This document shows, in pieces, positions 9,260 through 18,181 of a stretch of 64,000 nt of DNA (position 1 is the stretch's first letter; each line of letters starts with the position of its first letter). Below the pieces are notes generated by a model. It saw nothing but the letters and a program-made list of their open reading frames with translations. It was not told where the DNA came from and ran no database searches. Source of the DNA: Caccovicinus sp051878975 (GTDB lineage Bacteria; Bacillota; Clostridia; Lachnospirales; Lachnospiraceae). Made by a program: the position numbers and the translations under genes. The stretch lies in assembly GCA_051878975.1 (NCBI GenBank), contig JBJELD010000028.1, positions 1 through 64,000 on the forward strand, given 5' to 3'.

Positions 9260-10342
9260 ATGTATAGAGCAAAGGTGATGCATATAGTTGAGGCTTTTGG
9301 CGGAGGAGTTTACACAATGGTGACATCTCTCATTAACAGGATCTGCGATGAGTTTGATGTGTATCTTGTCTGCGCGATTCGCCCGCAGACTCCAAAGGAT
9401 TATAGAGAAAGGCTGGATGATCGCATAAAAGTTATTGAAATGCGCCATGCAAAACGCAGTATTGGGTTAGAGGACATCCTGAATCTAGGAGAGATCCGAA
9501 AGCTTGTGAGAGATATCAAGCCAGACCTTATTCATCTTCATTCTTCAAAGGCTGGGTTTGTTGGAAGATGGGCTATCAATATGCGGAAATATAAGGTTTT
9601 GTATACGCCGCACAGCTACTCTTTTCTCAAGGAAGACGATCCGTTTCTCAAACGCAGGCTGTATTATTGTTTGGAACGGATGGCTGCGACAAAAGGAGGA
9701 CTGACGGTGTGTTGTTCAGAAGGTGAATGGAAGCTGTCTAAAAAGGTTACGGGCCATTCTGTTTATATCAATAATGGCATTGATATGGATGAAGGTAATT
9801 TTCCAGTCCCCAGACTTCCAAGGATATCCGAAAGAAAAATGCTAATCGCCACAGTGGGACGGATCTGTCCGCAGAAGCGACCGTGGATGTTTGAACAAAT
9901 TGCATGTGGTATCCAACAGCATGATTTTCTTTGGATTGGGGATGGAGAAGAACGGGCGGAGCTAAAGTCTTCTAATATTCATGTCACAGGCTGGCTTGAA
10001 CGGAAGGATGCGTTAGAAATGCTGAATCAGGCGGATATCTTTGTTTTATTTTCAGCTTGGGAGGGGTTATCGATTGCGCTTTTAGAAGCGATGTATATGA
10101 AAAAGATATGTATTGTTGCTCCGATTTCCGGATTGAAAGAAGTGGTACAGGATGGAAAAAATGGATTCTGGTGTGAAACGCCGGAACACTTCTTTCAGAT
10201 AATTCGAGAGATTGAAAATGGAAAATGGGACTGGAGAGCTATCGTACAGGATGCCCGTTATACGGTAGAGCAGCATTTTACTGCTCAGCTTATGTGCGAT
10301 GAATATAAAAGATTATATTGTGGACTATTAGACGGCAGATAA
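9260..10342 (+). CDS. Glycosyltransferase family 4
   Basis: The 360-residue protein has a GT-B fold signature. The N-terminal domain starts KVMHIVEAFGGGVYTMV. The C-terminal domain has GRICPQKRP and the E-x7-E donor-binding motif in WEGLSIALLEAM. The open frame extends back to 9119 within the polymerase gene, but the ATG at 9260 follows AAGGGGGAAAA and matches the usual GT4 start, so it was chosen. It would add one sugar of the capsule repeat, retaining the donor linkage. The donor is not predictable from sequence alone. Confidence 0.87.
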   Translation: MYRAKVMHIVEAFGGGVYTMVTSLINRICDEFDVYLVCAIRPQTPKDYRERLDDRIKVIEMRHAKRSIGLEDILNLGEIRKLVRDIKPDLIHLHSSKAGFVGRWAINMRKYKVLYTPHSYSFLKEDDPFLKRRLYYCLERMAATKGGLTVCCSEGEWKLSKKVTGHSVYINNGIDMDEGNFPVPRLPRISERKMLIATVGRICPQKRPWMFEQIACGIQQHDFLWIGDGEERAELKSSNIHVTGWLERKDALEMLNQADIFVLFSAWEGLSIALLEAMYMKKICIVAPISGLKEVVQDGKNGFWCETPEHFFQIIREIENGKWDWRAIVQDARYTVEQHFTAQLMCDEYKRLYCGLLDGR

Positions 10343-10402
10343 GCTTAGGAGAAGAAAATATTGTTTTTGGTTTTATATTATAAAGCAGAAAAGGAGGACT
10401 AT

Positions 10403-11452
10403 ATGGAAGCGTTTCTCAGCATTATCATTCCGGTATATCAGATTGAAGAAGATTATCTGCGCAAATGCTTGGATAGCTTGAAAGAACAGACCTCATGCGC
10501 TTTTAAAGCGATTTTGATTGATGATGGTTCGCCGGATCGGTGCGGTCGCATATGTGATGAATATGCACAGGGAGATGAGCGTTTTTTAGTAATCCATCAG
10601 GAAAATCAGGGAGTATCAGAAGCCAGAAATATGGGAATAAAAGCGGCGGACACAGAGTGGATCATTTTTGTTGACCCGGATGATTGGGTCGAGCCAGATC
10701 TTGTGGAGACTTTGAATGTGGTGATGCAGACATCATATGCCGATATTCTGTTCTATGATTATTATTATGAATTTCCTCAAAAACAGGTTAAGAAAACTTT
10801 GAAGGAGAACGGGGGAGAGCTGGACGATAAATGGAAGAAGCAGCTTCGGCTGGCACCGTTTAATTTCTTTGCCATTGATGGAAGAAAGAAGGAATATGCT
10901 ACTAATACAGTTTGGAATAAAATGTTCCGTATATCGTTGATCAGGGAACGGGGAATATGGTTTGACGCAGAAGCAAGAAAAGGGCAGGATACGATTTTTG
11001 TAAGTGAAATTTTACAGTGTACTGATGCGATGTATTATGTTGATAAAGCACTTTATCACTACAGATTTTCAGAAGGATCGGTTACAAACAGGTATAATCC
11101 TAAGGTACTTTATTACAATGAGATATCCTTTAAGCGGCAGAAAGAGATTATTGAGAAATATAGGCTGCCAGTTGAGTACAGACGAGCTTTGTATGCGTAT
11201 ATTTGTACCAGAATGTATTCAGCCATGAGGCTTTATTTTTTTAACGAGAATAATCAGGAACCACGACCAAAGATGAAGACGGAATTACTGTATACTCTTG
11301 AAAGAGAACCATATAAAACGGCATTGGCGCAGGTCAGGTATGCGGACCTTTCATGGGAACAGAAAGTCTTTATTTTTCTATTAAAACATAGAATGCTGGG
11401 ATTCATACGGCCGCTTGTAAAAGTTAGGCGGATATGGAAGGGAACAAACTGA
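10403..11452 (+). CDS. Glycosyltransferase family 2
   Basis: This 349-residue inverting transferase has a GT-A fold: SIIIPVYQIEEDYLRKCL at the start, LIDDGSPDRC, the QGVSEARNMGI helix and the DxD-type motif in FVDPDDW. A long C-terminal region is typical of capsule GT2 enzymes. The start at 10403 follows AAGGAGG at an ideal distance; the upstream in-frame extension to 10361 has no such site. It is one of four glycosyltransferases in module A (GT8, GT4, GT2, GT4). Confidence 0.9.
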   Translation: MEAFLSIIIPVYQIEEDYLRKCLDSLKEQTSCAFKAILIDDGSPDRCGRICDEYAQGDERFLVIHQENQGVSEARNMGIKAADTEWIIFVDPDDWVEPDLVETLNVVMQTSYADILFYDYYYEFPQKQVKKTLKENGGELDDKWKKQLRLAPFNFFAIDGRKKEYATNTVWNKMFRISLIRERGIWFDAEARKGQDTIFVSEILQCTDAMYYVDKALYHYRFSEGSVTNRYNPKVLYYNEISFKRQKEIIEKYRLPVEYRRALYAYICTRMYSAMRLYFFNENNQEPRPKMKTELLYTLEREPYKTALAQVRYADLSWEQKVFIFLLKHRMLGFIRPLVKVRRIWKGTN

Positions 11453-11479
11453 TGAGACCAGATAGCAGAGGAAAAACAA

Positions 11480-12589
11480 ATGGAGCAGAAGAAGATAAGG
11501 ATTGCCCATGTAGCGGGCGCTCTTACAGCGGGTGGAGTTGAAGCTGTGATCTATAATTATTTTTCACATATGGACAGAGAACGTTATGAATTGTATTACA
11601 TTACCTATAATCCGGCGGATGAAGATATGAAACAGAAATTTGAAAACATAGGTTTTCATATATTCCAGGTTCCACAAAAAAGGAAGCATCCGTTCAGAAG
11701 CTGTGTGGAAGTGTACCGCATTCTTAGGAAAAACCGTATCCAGATCGTCCATTCCCATATGACATTGATGTGTTTTGTGACAAATGTTCTGGGAAGAATG
11801 GCAGGGGCAAAAGTTCTTATCGCCCATTCTCATTTGGCGCTGGTCGATCAGGGAATCAGTGGGGTATTTCACTGGCTGTGTAAAATATTGACAAGGGTTA
11901 CGGCCACTCATTATTTTGCTTGTGGGGAATCCGCGTCCCAATATCTGTTCGGAAAGGCGGCAAAAGATCGGGTAGTACTTTTACATAATGCCATTGATTT
12001 GGAATCATTTTATGAAGGGAAGAAGGAATCAGAGAGAGTCAGGCATGAATTGCTATTGGGTAAAGGTCCAGTCATCGGACATGTGGGGAGGTTCACAGAG
12101 CAAAAAAATCACGGATTTATTTTGAAGATATTCAAAGAGCTTCGGAAGGTCAATAACGAAGCAAAGTTGCTGTTAGTAGGGGACGGCCCTCTTATGAGTG
12201 AGATTCGTTGCAGTGCCTGTCAGGAGCTACCGGAGGATAGTGTATGCTTTACTGGAAGCAGACAGGATGTGCCGAGGCTTATGGGGGCGATGGATGTTTT
12301 TCTGTTCCCTTCTGTTTATGAAGGATTTCCAGTAGTCCTCCTAGAAGCTCAGGCTGCGGGGCTGCCTGTTTTGGGTTCTGATACTATTGATCAAAAAGTG
12401 GATGTGACAGGAGGATGTTATTTTATGAGTCTGAAGGAACCAGCATCCCGTTGGGCAGAACGATTGTGCCAGATATTAGAGCAGGAATTCAAAGCGGATG
12501 TGAGAAATCTGGAAAATGGCCCTTACAACATAAAAAAGGAGGCGCAGAAGCTGGATGTTTTTTACTGCAGCACAGCAGAAAGATTATGA
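11480..12589 (+). CDS. Glycosyltransferase family 4 (EpsF-like)
   Basis: The 369-residue protein starts KIRIAHVAGALTAGGVEAVI, the glycine-rich acceptor-domain motif shared with EpsF-type transferases. It contains HSHMTLMCF, GHVGRFTEQKN and the E-x7-E motif in YEGFPVVLLEAQ. It probably transfers a hexose or N-acetylhexosamine onto the growing lipid-linked unit. Its stop codon overlaps the ATG of the following flippase by four bases (ATGA), so the two are translationally coupled. Confidence 0.88.
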   Translation: MEQKKIRIAHVAGALTAGGVEAVIYNYFSHMDRERYELYYITYNPADEDMKQKFENIGFHIFQVPQKRKHPFRSCVEVYRILRKNRIQIVHSHMTLMCFVTNVLGRMAGAKVLIAHSHLALVDQGISGVFHWLCKILTRVTATHYFACGESASQYLFGKAAKDRVVLLHNAIDLESFYEGKKESERVRHELLLGKGPVIGHVGRFTEQKNHGFILKIFKELRKVNNEAKLLLVGDGPLMSEIRCSACQELPEDSVCFTGSRQDVPRLMGAMDVFLFPSVYEGFPVVLLEAQAAGLPVLGSDTIDQKVDVTGGCYFMSLKEPASRWAERLCQILEQEFKADVRNLENGPYNIKKEAQKLDVFYCSTAERL

Positions 12590-14007
12590 ATAGAAAAGCC
12601 CGTTTATTTGTAAGAAATGTAGTATATGCTGTGGGCGCTAACATGAGTCAGATATTGACTACGTTGGTGCTTACTTTGCTCCTGCCGAAGGTCATGACCG
12701 TGGAATCCTATGGTTACTGGCAGCTTTACCATTTCTATGCTACGTATCTGATGTACTCATCTCTCGGATGGTGTGAGGGACTTTATATCAAATACGGGGG
12801 AACGGATTACGAAAAGTTGGACCGAAGGCTTATGTCATCTCAGGTTATAGGAATTGCGTTACACGAACTGATCTTTGGCATTTTGGTTTTAGCTGCATGG
12901 ATATTGGGAAAAGGAACGGGGAGTATAAAGGGATTTCTCCTAGCAGGGTCTGTTTTATATATGATCCTGCGTGTGATCCGTTTTCAACTCCAAACGATCC
13001 TTCAGGCGGTCAGCCGGATATCGGAATACGCAAAAGTCTATTCAGGAGAACGTATTCTTTTTCTAGCCACCGCTTTTGGCTGTATTCTCTGGGGAAAGTA
13101 TCATTTCTCTGTATTTATTTGCGCGGAGCTGTTCAGTAATGCTGTACTGCTTCTATATGCGATATATCTGTGCAGAGAGATTATATTTACGCTCCCTTGT
13201 TCTGCACGGGAAATGTTCAGGGAAGAGAAGGAATTGATCAGGGGCGGCTGGAGCATATCTATGGCCAGTTTTCTGGGCCAGATGATGATAGGAGTGGTAA
13301 GGTTCGCTATTGAACAGAGATACGGAACAGTTGTATTTGGAAAGATCTCTCTTTCATTTAGCATGGCAAATATGTTGGTTACCTGTATCACAGCAGTCAG
13401 TATTGTTATATTTCCTGCTTTGAAGCGTCTCAATCGTGAAAAAGCAAACCAGTTATATATTCCATTGCGAGAGCTGATGACGATTCCCATGTTTGGCGTG
13501 CTTTTGATATATGTCCCCATGAGTTGTGCGCTATGTCTGTGGCTTCCGCAATACGGGGAGAGTATAAAATATCTGGCAGTTTTGCTTCCTATGTGCATTT
13601 ACGAAGTGAGGAACAGCGTGTTAGCCTGTACATATTTGAAGGTATGGGATGGACAGAAGTACATCCTGTACACCAATCTCTGTGCGTTGGCAGTCAGCGT
13701 GATTGTAACGTTCCTGACGATATACGTAATAGGAAGCGTTGATCTGGCAGTCGCTTCTATCATGGGATTGTACGCGTTTAAAACGATCTTAACGGAACAT
13801 ATGGTCAAGAAATATATTTCGATAAAAACAGGAATATTTACTGTACAGGAACTGCTGCTGACTGCTGTGTTTATGGTGCTTTGCTGGAGCTGTACTCCAT
13901 TTGTAGCTTTTGCAGGTTATCTGGCGTGTTACTGTCTGTATCTGCTAATAGAAAAGGAAAGATTGGTAAATGCCTGGAGGATTATGAAAGGGATGGTAAA
14001 AAATTAG
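12586..14007 (+). CDS. Wzx-like polysaccharide flippase (module A)
   Basis: The 473-residue protein has 12-14 predicted membrane segments and begins NRKARLFVRNVVYAVGANMSQ, as in the polysaccharide transporter branch of the MOP exporter superfamily. It would flip the lipid-linked repeat unit to the outer face for polymerisation by the EpsG-like protein. The frame is open back to 12415, but the ATG at 12586 overlaps the GT4 stop and is preferred. A second flippase of the same general family lies at 27057. Confidence 0.85.
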   Translation: MNRKARLFVRNVVYAVGANMSQILTTLVLTLLLPKVMTVESYGYWQLYHFYATYLMYSSLGWCEGLYIKYGGTDYEKLDRRLMSSQVIGIALHELIFGILVLAAWILGKGTGSIKGFLLAGSVLYMILRVIRFQLQTILQAVSRISEYAKVYSGERILFLATAFGCILWGKYHFSVFICAELFSNAVLLLYAIYLCREIIFTLPCSAREMFREEKELIRGGWSISMASFLGQMMIGVVRFAIEQRYGTVVFGKISLSFSMANMLVTCITAVSIVIFPALKRLNREKANQLYIPLRELMTIPMFGVLLIYVPMSCALCLWLPQYGESIKYLAVLLPMCIYEVRNSVLACTYLKVWDGQKYILYTNLCALAVSVIVTFLTIYVIGSVDLAVASIMGLYAFKTILTEHMVKKYISIKTGIFTVQELLLTAVFMVLCWSCTPFVAFAGYLACYCLYLLIEKERLVNAWRIMKGMVKN

Positions 14008-14009
14008 TT

Positions 14010-15014
14010 ATGGAAATAAAAAAAAGAGTGGTAAGCCTTACCATGTTTGATTTTTTGAAAGGATTCGGTATTCTTTTGGTTTTGTTTAAGCACAGCCTGC
14101 ACATATCAGAAATGCAGTTAGAGCAGAATGTATTGTGCAGGCTGACGTATTCCGTTTTGATGCCGCTGTTTTTTGTAACCAGCGGATACTGGCTAAAAAA
14201 GAGAACTTTCGAGGAGGGAGTGGCTGCCAGCTTAAAATCCCTTATAAAGCCATACCTGATTGTGATTGTTTCGATTGACGCCGTGGGCTTTGTTCATCGC
14301 TTGATCCACAATAGTCTGGATGAGTGGCTGTTTTTGTTTCTCAGGCAATCGCTGTTTGTCTATTCAGGAAGCTATTCGCGCATAGGAGCAATGTGGTTTG
14401 TGTTTGCGTTGATGATAAGCTGGATTATTTTTTATGGGATGATCCAGATAAAGAATGAAAAGGCAAGAGGCCTGCTGTCAATCGTAGTTTGCTGGATAGG
14501 AACTTTGCTGCTTCCATATATGCCACCCTTTCAGTTGGCACAAGGGATGATTGGTCAATTGTTTGTGTATTTCGGATATTTGATGAAGAAAAGAAAGCTA
14601 TTGGAAAAAAAAATCTCCGCTGTAGCGTTGACAGGGCTGACAGCGATATGGCTGGTAGGAAGTTTCTATACAAGTCGCTATAGTATTTGCGATCTAGCGA
14701 CATATCGATTTGGAAATGGAATGCCGTCTGTATTTTTTAGTATCTGTGGGACATTTCTTCTCATATTTGTAGGAATTCGACTGAACAGTCTTGAAAATGT
14801 GATAGTTGAAAAAATAGGATTGTTGGGAAGATATACCATGTGGATTCTTTGCATCCATTCTTTTGAAAGTGCGGTTGTTCCATGGAAATATCTGTTCTGG
14901 TATATACCAGAAGATACGATTGCCGGAAGTATGACGCAGCTGGCAGTACGGAGCATTTTTATTTTCCTTGGATGTACAATATTGCAAAAAATAACAAGGA
15001 TGAGGAGAAATTAG
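14010..15014 (+). CDS. Membrane acyltransferase family 3 (module A)
   Basis: The 334-residue protein has about ten membrane segments and the family start motif: FDFLKGFGILLVLFKHS, with the catalytic His in the first helix. Such proteins move an acyl group from a cytoplasmic donor to a sugar, often on the outer face. The gene starts 2 bases after the flippase stop and is followed by an ACP gene 2 bases later, so the acyl donor may be acyl-ACP. The start at 14010 is chosen over the open upstream frame because of the tight spacing. Confidence 0.8.
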   Translation: MEIKKRVVSLTMFDFLKGFGILLVLFKHSLHISEMQLEQNVLCRLTYSVLMPLFFVTSGYWLKKRTFEEGVAASLKSLIKPYLIVIVSIDAVGFVHRLIHNSLDEWLFLFLRQSLFVYSGSYSRIGAMWFVFALMISWIIFYGMIQIKNEKARGLLSIVVCWIGTLLLPYMPPFQLAQGMIGQLFVYFGYLMKKRKLLEKKISAVALTGLTAIWLVGSFYTSRYSICDLATYRFGNGMPSVFFSICGTFLLIFVGIRLNSLENVIVEKIGLLGRYTMWILCIHSFESAVVPWKYLFWYIPEDTIAGSMTQLAVRSIFIFLGCTILQKITRMRRN

Positions 15015-15016
15015 TT

Positions 15017-15235
15017 ATGTTAGAAAGGATTATTGAGATTGCCAAAGGAATTTGTGAGGAGGATGTAGATCTGGGTGAAGATACTTCGATTATGATGGAT
15101 ATGGAATTAAGTTCGTTGGAATTCTTTCAGTTTATCTGTTCTATTGAGGATGCTTTCGGAGTGAAAATATCAGAGAGGGATCTTAGCAGAGTGGACACGC
15201 TGGGAGATATAGCGGAACTTGTGAGGAAAAAATGA
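15017..15235 (+). CDS. Acyl carrier protein
   Basis: This 72-residue acidic helical protein has the carrier fold. It has ELSSLEFFQF where the usual phosphopantetheine motif is DSLD, and Ser33 is the likely attachment site. The Asp normally before that Ser is replaced by Ser, which is unusual. A GAGGAGAAATT site precedes the ATG. It sits between the membrane acyltransferase and a hydrolase and overlaps the latter by 4 bases. With the AMP-ligase at 4264 it forms a plausible ligase-carrier-transferase set like DltA-DltC. A phosphopantetheinyl transferase is encoded at 56695. Confidence 0.85.
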   Translation: MLERIIEIAKGICEEDVDLGEDTSIMMDMELSSLEFFQFICSIEDAFGVKISERDLSRVDTLGDIAELVRKK

Positions 15236-16098
15236 GAAAAAAAAGTTATTTGAGCTTTGGATTATTGGCGTTATTCCTGTGTGGGATGGTGGTGGTGATC
15301 TTGGCGTCTGTCAGACAAAACAGGAGGGAATTCCGCTTAAAGGAAAAAAAGGATGGCAGGCTGACCTATTATTATGCTGAACATACAGAGCAGAAATACG
15401 AACCGGTGATGATTTTATGTCATGGACTTGGCGGAAACCATGCGGATATGCGTCAGGCAGCGGAAACTTTTTACAACATGGGATATGCAGTGGTCACATT
15501 TGATCTATATGGACATGAAGGAAACGTATATGATTCCGATATTTATCTGAATGAGATGATCGAGGGAAGTAAAAATAAGCTGGAATGGGTTCTTGGAGCC
15601 CTGCAGAAAGAGAAGGTCTGTAACGTTGAAGATTTTGGCGTGTATGGAACTTCGCTTGGAGGAGTAGTTGCATTTTATTTGGGGGCATATGGTGAAGCCG
15701 TTCCCAAAGTGATCATTTCGGTCGCGTCGTCGCCTGATATTGAGGATGTATTTAAAAATTCTCTTTATTATATCCGCACAAAATGGTCATTCAGCGAGGA
15801 ACGTTTTGTCTATTCGACCCCGGAAGAACAGTCTGCTCTGGTGGATTGGGCATCCGCTCACAATCCGATGGATAAATTAGAAAATTTTATAAAAATTCCA
15901 ATCATAATGGTGAATGGAACAGAGGACCAGTACATGTCGATCGAGCAGGTACGCTCATTTAAAAAGAATATTGAAGAAAAGGGCGGTAATATAAAGGTAT
16001 ATGAAAATGAGAACGGAAAGCATGACGATCTGGGAGATTATCATTTTAAAGAAATCTTATTAGATTTGGAGTCGTCATTTTGGTCTTTTGCCAAATAA
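15232..16098 (+). CDS. Membrane-anchored alpha/beta hydrolase (module A)
   Basis: The 288-residue protein has an N-terminal membrane anchor (residues 6-26), so the catalytic domain is outside the cell membrane. It has the oxyanion segment HGLGGN, the nucleophile elbow GTSLGG (Ser141), Asp232 in NGTEDQY and His264 in GKHDD. It may remove or transfer acyl groups on the capsule, being the last gene of the ligase-ACP-acyltransferase set. It overlaps the ACP gene by 4 bases. The natural substrate is unknown. Confidence 0.8.
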   Translation: MRKKSYLSFGLLALFLCGMVVVILASVRQNRREFRLKEKKDGRLTYYYAEHTEQKYEPVMILCHGLGGNHADMRQAAETFYNMGYAVVTFDLYGHEGNVYDSDIYLNEMIEGSKNKLEWVLGALQKEKVCNVEDFGVYGTSLGGVVAFYLGAYGEAVPKVIISVASSPDIEDVFKNSLYYIRTKWSFSEERFVYSTPEEQSALVDWASAHNPMDKLENFIKIPIIMVNGTEDQYMSIEQVRSFKKNIEEKGGNIKVYENENGKHDDLGDYHFKEILLDLESSFWSFAK

Positions 16099-16232
16099 AA
16101 AATAAGCGATGGATGAGGTCTTTCCAGATTTAGTTGAAAAGATAAACCCAAGTGAGATTTATATATCCAAAACTTTCCTTTTCACTACCCGATAATTTAC
16201 AAATCAATAAACATTGGAAAGAACCGATGGAT
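16099..16232 (+). other. Module A 3' flank; short unrecognised frame
   Basis: The stretch between the hydrolase and intron remnant B contains a 28-codon frame at 16109-16195 (starts MDEVFPDLVEKINPSEIYIS). I do not recognise it. It has no good ribosome site and may be a leftover of a gene cut by rearrangement. Confidence 0.3.
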
Positions 16233-16333
16233 GTGCGCCCAGCTAAGGGAAGGATGTTTCATGGGTGGAAATCCCATTCTTAGATACTAACCACATCAGC
16301 GATAGCGAGTCTGGGATTGTAATTGGTAATAAC
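16233..16333 (+). repeat. Group II intron 5' end repeat, copy 1
   Basis: About 100 bases starting GTGCGCCCAGCTAAGG match the segment at 19132-19234 with scattered substitutions. Shared blocks include ATGTTTCATGG, TGGAAATCCCATTC, CTAACCACAT, AGCGATAGC and TTGTAATTGGTAA. This is intron RNA domain I sequence. Confidence 0.85.
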
Positions 16334-16413
16334 TCAAACTTCGCACATATTTTTGCCTTATGCACCTTGAAAATTCAATACCTGACAGTTATTCAGTTGT
16401 CAAAGTTCCGCTG

Positions 16414-16563
16414 CTATGCTACTTGAAACTGTGATTTCAATAATGCAGGTAATGTGTTCATAAATGTATCAACCAGGTCATTGATTTTGTCTTCAGACAG
16501 TTCAGTGTTGTTGCTAAGCATGGTTCGGAACATTTGAAGCATACCAAACCAGACGGTTTCATG
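16414..16563 (-). pseudogene. Unrecognised C-terminal gene fragment inside intron remnant B
   Basis: On the minus strand a 49-codon open stretch (contains WFGMLQMFRTMLSNNTELSE, ends at TAG 16416-16414) looks like the C-terminal tail of a protein. A stop sits directly upstream of it. It is acidic and helical with an LPALLK end. It could be the tail of a transposase or recombinase, but I cannot name it. It lies where intron remnant B has lost its middle. Confidence 0.35.
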
Positions 16564-16631
16564 CTATTTTATTGCCAGCATTTATTGAATTTTCCAGGCG
16601 CATCGGCACTTATTCAAGTGCGAAGTTTGAG

Positions 16632-17225
16632 TAAAGATAAAATACGAGATATATTCCACAAATGCAATGGGAGAAAAACCGATGAACTTATCCACCAGCT
16701 GAATCCGGTAATTATCGGGCTGGCAGGTTACTGGTCACCATTTAATTCAAAGCAGGCATTTAAGGAAATCGACAATTATATCTGGAAAAAGACTATTAAA
16801 TACCTGAAAAGATGCCACCACAATAAGGGTATCAAATGGATATGGCGGAATTACTTTTCCCCTGACAAAACAGGACAGAGCAACAGCCAGTGGGTTCTAA
16901 CTGCCCCGGATACAAAGAACCAGCTGAAGCGTATGGCATGGATACCTATGGTCAGGCATCCGCTGATAAAGCATTGCGCAACACCGTACAACTCTGAACT
17001 CAAGAACTATTTTGAAGAAAGGCACCAGAGGGCGTTCAGACGAAACACGATAGGTAGCCGACAAAAACTTGCGTATATCCAGAGATACCGGTGTCCGCTA
17101 TGTAAGCAGAGTATTACCGACTTCACAGAAAAACTTGTAACTTAGCTAAAGGTTCCGGAAAAGTACGGAGGACACTACTCATATAAAAATATGGAACTGG
17201 TTCATTACAGGTGTGGTCAATTCTG
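16632..17225 (+). pseudogene. ltrA: Group II intron reverse transcriptase, C-terminal remnant
   Basis: From about 16637 the reading frame closely follows the thumb and X domain of the reverse transcriptase at the window start (KCNGRKTDELIHQLNPVIIGL, GYWSPFNSKQAFKEID, RCHHNKGIKWIW). It then runs through NYFEERHQRAF into an HNH-type zinc segment (RYRCPLCKQSITDF) before a TAG at 17143-17145. Further HNH-like residues (KYGGHYSYKNMELVHYRC) continue after the stop to about 17225. There is no fingers/palm region and no YADD, so this is a non-functional relic. Confidence 0.85.
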
Positions 17226-17355
17226 AGAGAAATGGAAGAAGCAATTTGGTGATGTGCTAGATAATCACATTGTCTTAGGAAGTCCAGCGATAATAAAACC
17301 CAGGAATGCACATACGGATCATAATAATCACGAATGATTTAGAGGAATTAGGAAT

Positions 17356-18174
17356 ATGAATAAAAACGTGCGGATAATAGTTGCGACGCATAAAAAGTAC
17401 AAGATGCCGAGCGATGAAATGTATCTCCCTCTGCACGTTGGAGCTGAGGGAAAGAAAGATACGAATGGAAATGAAATGAATCTTGGGTATGTGAAGGATA
17501 ATACAGGAGATAATATATCAAATCTCAATGCAAGTTTCTGTGAGCTCACTGGATTGTATTGGGCATGGAAGAATCTTGAGGCAGACTATATCGGTCTTGT
17601 ACACTACCGAAGGCACTTTGGAAAGAGAATTCATAAAGATCCATGGAGATGTGTCCTTACATATGGTGAAATAGAGAAATACCTTGGAAAGATAAAAATA
17701 TATGTTCCCAAAAAACGTTGGTACTACATTGAAACCCTATACACCCATTATGCCCATACTCATTACGCAAACCAATTAGATGAAACTAGATGCATTATTG
17801 AAAAGAAGTACCCGATGTATCTTGATAGCTATGATAGAGTGGTTAATCATAGGTATGGACACATGTTTAATATGATGATTATGAAAAGGGAATTACTAGA
17901 TGATTATTGTAGCTGGCTCTTCGGCGTCTTATTTGAACTAAAAAAAAGATATAATATGCCTGAGCTAAATGCGTTTCAAGGTAGATTCTATGGTAGAGTA
18001 TCGGAAATAATTTTTAATGTATGGATTGACTATCAAGTGAAGACGGGTCGTATAAAAAAACATGAGATTAAAGAGATGCCATACATTCATATGGAAAAGG
18101 TGAATTGGTGGAAAAAAGGCATCGCTTTTTTAAAGGCAAAATATAAAGGTGATAAATACGAGGGGAGCTTTTAG
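17356..18174 (+). CDS. DUF4422 capsular polysaccharide glycosyltransferase
   Basis: The 272-residue protein matches the DUF4422 family found in capsule loci. It starts VRIIVATHKKYKMP and contains the block NLNASFCELTGLYWAWKNL, then YIGLVHYRRHF, and later HRYGHMFNMMIMKRELLDDYC. These proteins are related to galactosyl- or galactofuranosyl-type transferases, though the donor is uncertain here. It is the first intact gene after intron remnant B and is followed 7 bases later by the PssD-like gene, so it probably belongs to the same repeat-unit assembly line. Confidence 0.85.
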   Translation: MNKNVRIIVATHKKYKMPSDEMYLPLHVGAEGKKDTNGNEMNLGYVKDNTGDNISNLNASFCELTGLYWAWKNLEADYIGLVHYRRHFGKRIHKDPWRCVLTYGEIEKYLGKIKIYVPKKRWYYIETLYTHYAHTHYANQLDETRCIIEKKYPMYLDSYDRVVNHRYGHMFNMMIMKRELLDDYCSWLFGVLFELKKRYNMPELNAFQGRFYGRVSEIIFNVWIDYQVKTGRIKKHEIKEMPYIHMEKVNWWKKGIAFLKAKYKGDKYEGSF

Positions 18175-18181
18175 GACTCAA

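Larger units (their letters stand above)
16233..17340 (+). mobile_element. Group II intron remnant B (internally deleted)
   Basis: The remnant starts with GTGCGCCC, a typical group II 5' end, and its first ~100 bases are nearly the same as those of remnant C at 19132. About 16340-16625 is then foreign sequence including a minus-strand gene fragment. The reverse-transcriptase thumb, X domain and part of an HNH domain follow. The catalytic reverse-transcriptase core is absent. No clear domain V was seen before 17340, so the end is approximate. Confidence 0.7.
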
